A DNA stretch of 5,844 nt from Candidatus Stahliibacteriota bacterium (GTDB lineage: Bacteria; Hydrothermota; Tepidihabitantia; B3-TA06), in assembly GCA_030670165.1 (NCBI GenBank), contig DAOVCF010000128.1:1-5844 (forward strand), in the 5' to 3' direction. Below the pieces are notes generated by a model. That model saw nothing but the letters and a program-made list of their open reading frames with translations. It was not told the origin of the DNA and searched no databases. Shown one piece after another: positions 5,470-5,844 of this stretch; the stretch's first letter is position 1, and the number at the start of each line of letters is the position of its first letter. The translations under genes and the position numbers were made by a program.

Positions 5470-5498
5470 TTGACACAGCATCCCAAGCCCCGTATAAT
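5470..5498 (+). promoter_or_regulatory. Consensus sigma70 promoter for the flavoprotein gene
   Basis: TTGACA (5470-5475), a 17-nt spacer and TATAAT (5493-5498) match the consensus at all 12 positions. The expected transcription start is about 5505, giving a leader of about 30 nt that contains the Shine-Dalgarno site at 5523-5530. Such an exact promoter predicts strong expression unless it is repressed. Confidence 0.9.
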
Positions 5499-5522
5499 CA
5501 CGAACTTTGAAGTTGAACCCCC

Positions 5523-5530
5523 AAAGGAGG
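5523..5530 (+). promoter_or_regulatory. Strong Shine-Dalgarno site for the flavoprotein gene
   Basis: AAAGGAGG is followed by 4 nt and then the ATG at 5535. It supports this start codon and shows that a full anti-Shine-Dalgarno interaction operates in this organism. Confidence 0.85.
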
Positions 5531-5534
5531 CCGG

Positions 5535-5822
5535 ATGTTCAAGATCGTTGAGCGCCAACGCGTAAATCCCGTAGTTAATAAGTTTGTAATCGAGGCTCCC
5601 ATCATTGCCAAAAAGCGCCAGCCTGGACAGTTCGTTGTATTCAGGCTGCACGAGAAGGGCGAACGCATCCCCATCACCATCGCCGATGCTGACCCCAAGG
5701 CAGGCACCATCACCGTCTACGTTCAGGAGCTGGGTAAAACCACCATCCAGATGGGCACTATGCAAGCCGGTGACGAGATAGCCGACGTGGTAGGCCCTCT
5801 GGGTAACCCTACATCCATATAG
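5535..5822 (+). CDS. N-terminal part of a sulfide/dihydroorotate dehydrogenase-like FAD/NAD-binding protein, ended early by TAG
   Basis: The 95 residues match the start of the electron-transfer flavoprotein family that includes sulfide dehydrogenase SudB, NfnA and PyrK. These cytoplasmic proteins bind FAD and NAD(P)H and usually pair with a GltD-like partner to move electrons between ferredoxin, NAD(P)H and other carriers. Visible are the PGQFVVFRL strand (30-38), the FAD-binding GERIPITIAD segment (42-51, with R44 and T48), GKTT (67-70) and VVGPLGNP (85-92), which closes the FAD domain. Family members run to roughly 280 residues, with an NAD domain and a Cys-rich iron-sulfur site after this point; both are missing here. 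The TAG at 5820-5822 falls right after GNPTSI, where relatives continue. The same frame stays open beyond it (KLSGEMF) to the window edge. This could be a point-mutated pseudogene, a sequencing error, or a recoded codon. Transcription should be strong. Confidence 0.85.
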   Translation: MFKIVERQRVNPVVNKFVIEAPIIAKKRQPGQFVVFRLHEKGERIPITIADADPKAGTITVYVQELGKTTIQMGTMQAGDEIADVVGPLGNPTSI

Positions 5823-5844
5823 AAGCTTTCAGGTGAGATGTTCG

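Larger units (their letters stand above)
5099..5534. other. 436-bp gene-free, hairpin-rich intergenic segment between divergent genes
   Basis: No convincing gene lies here; short frames across it read through the tandem repeat and hairpins. From left to right it holds the Shine-Dalgarno site of the minus-strand gene, a hairpin (5176-5206), a perfect hairpin (5224-5246), an 8-bp imperfect hairpin (5246-5253 with 5262-5269, 8-nt loop), an AT-rich patch with repeated TTTGCA (about 5296-5310), a small hairpin (5312-5324), an 11-bp tandem repeat (5329-5383), a second hairpin like the first (5380-5410), a direct repeat of TGACGAG (5424-5430, 5444-5450), and the promoter for the flavoprotein gene. 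An 11-bp inverted repeat (5174-5184 and 5451-5461) brackets most of it. Confidence 0.7.

Noticed and set aside
5214..5765. Long minus-strand reading frame antisense to the flavoprotein gene
   Set aside because: It lies opposite a clear family match and runs through the hairpins and tandem repeat. Its composition is not protein-like.

Overview
The window looks like chromosomal DNA from an anaerobic, probably diderm bacterium. It encodes a biosynthetic asd, a membrane-anchored M23 peptidoglycan hydrolase, a lipoprotein, and the start of a SudB/NfnA-type flavoprotein, an electron-transfer family common in anaerobes. No rRNA, tRNA, transposase or phage gene is visible, and I cannot name the phylum from the sequence.

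Layout. At 1-93 the tail of an unidentified plus-strand gene runs in from the left. It converges on what looks like a decayed minus-strand gene tail (96-206). Four complete genes follow, all on the minus strand: an M23 peptidase (225-1181), asd (1264-2253), a lipoprotein with PD40/beta-propeller-like repeats (2462-4213), and an unknown cysteine-rich protein with an HEVYE motif (4244-5098). The 208 bp between asd and the lipoprotein gene hold a palindrome over the asd -35 box, a polypurine/polypyrimidine inverted repeat, and a short coding-like tail. A 436-bp gene-free stretch (5099-5534) is packed with triloop hairpins and an 11-bp tandem repeat. It ends in a consensus sigma70 promoter that drives the divergent plus-strand flavoprotein gene at 5535, whose frame is interrupted by TAG at 5820.

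Expression. Three of the minus-strand genes each have their own near-consensus -35/-10 promoter, placed so that transcription should start at or within about 2 nt of the ATG. None of the three has a usable Shine-Dalgarno site, so they are probably leaderless single-gene units. The HEVYE gene and the flavoprotein gene have strong Shine-Dalgarno sites. The window therefore shows two initiation styles side by side.

The genes do not form one pathway. The points most worth following up are the leaderless promoter pattern, the pair of hairpins at 5176-5415 that keep their shape while the stem sequence changes, the in-frame TAG, and the unrecognised HEVYE protein.
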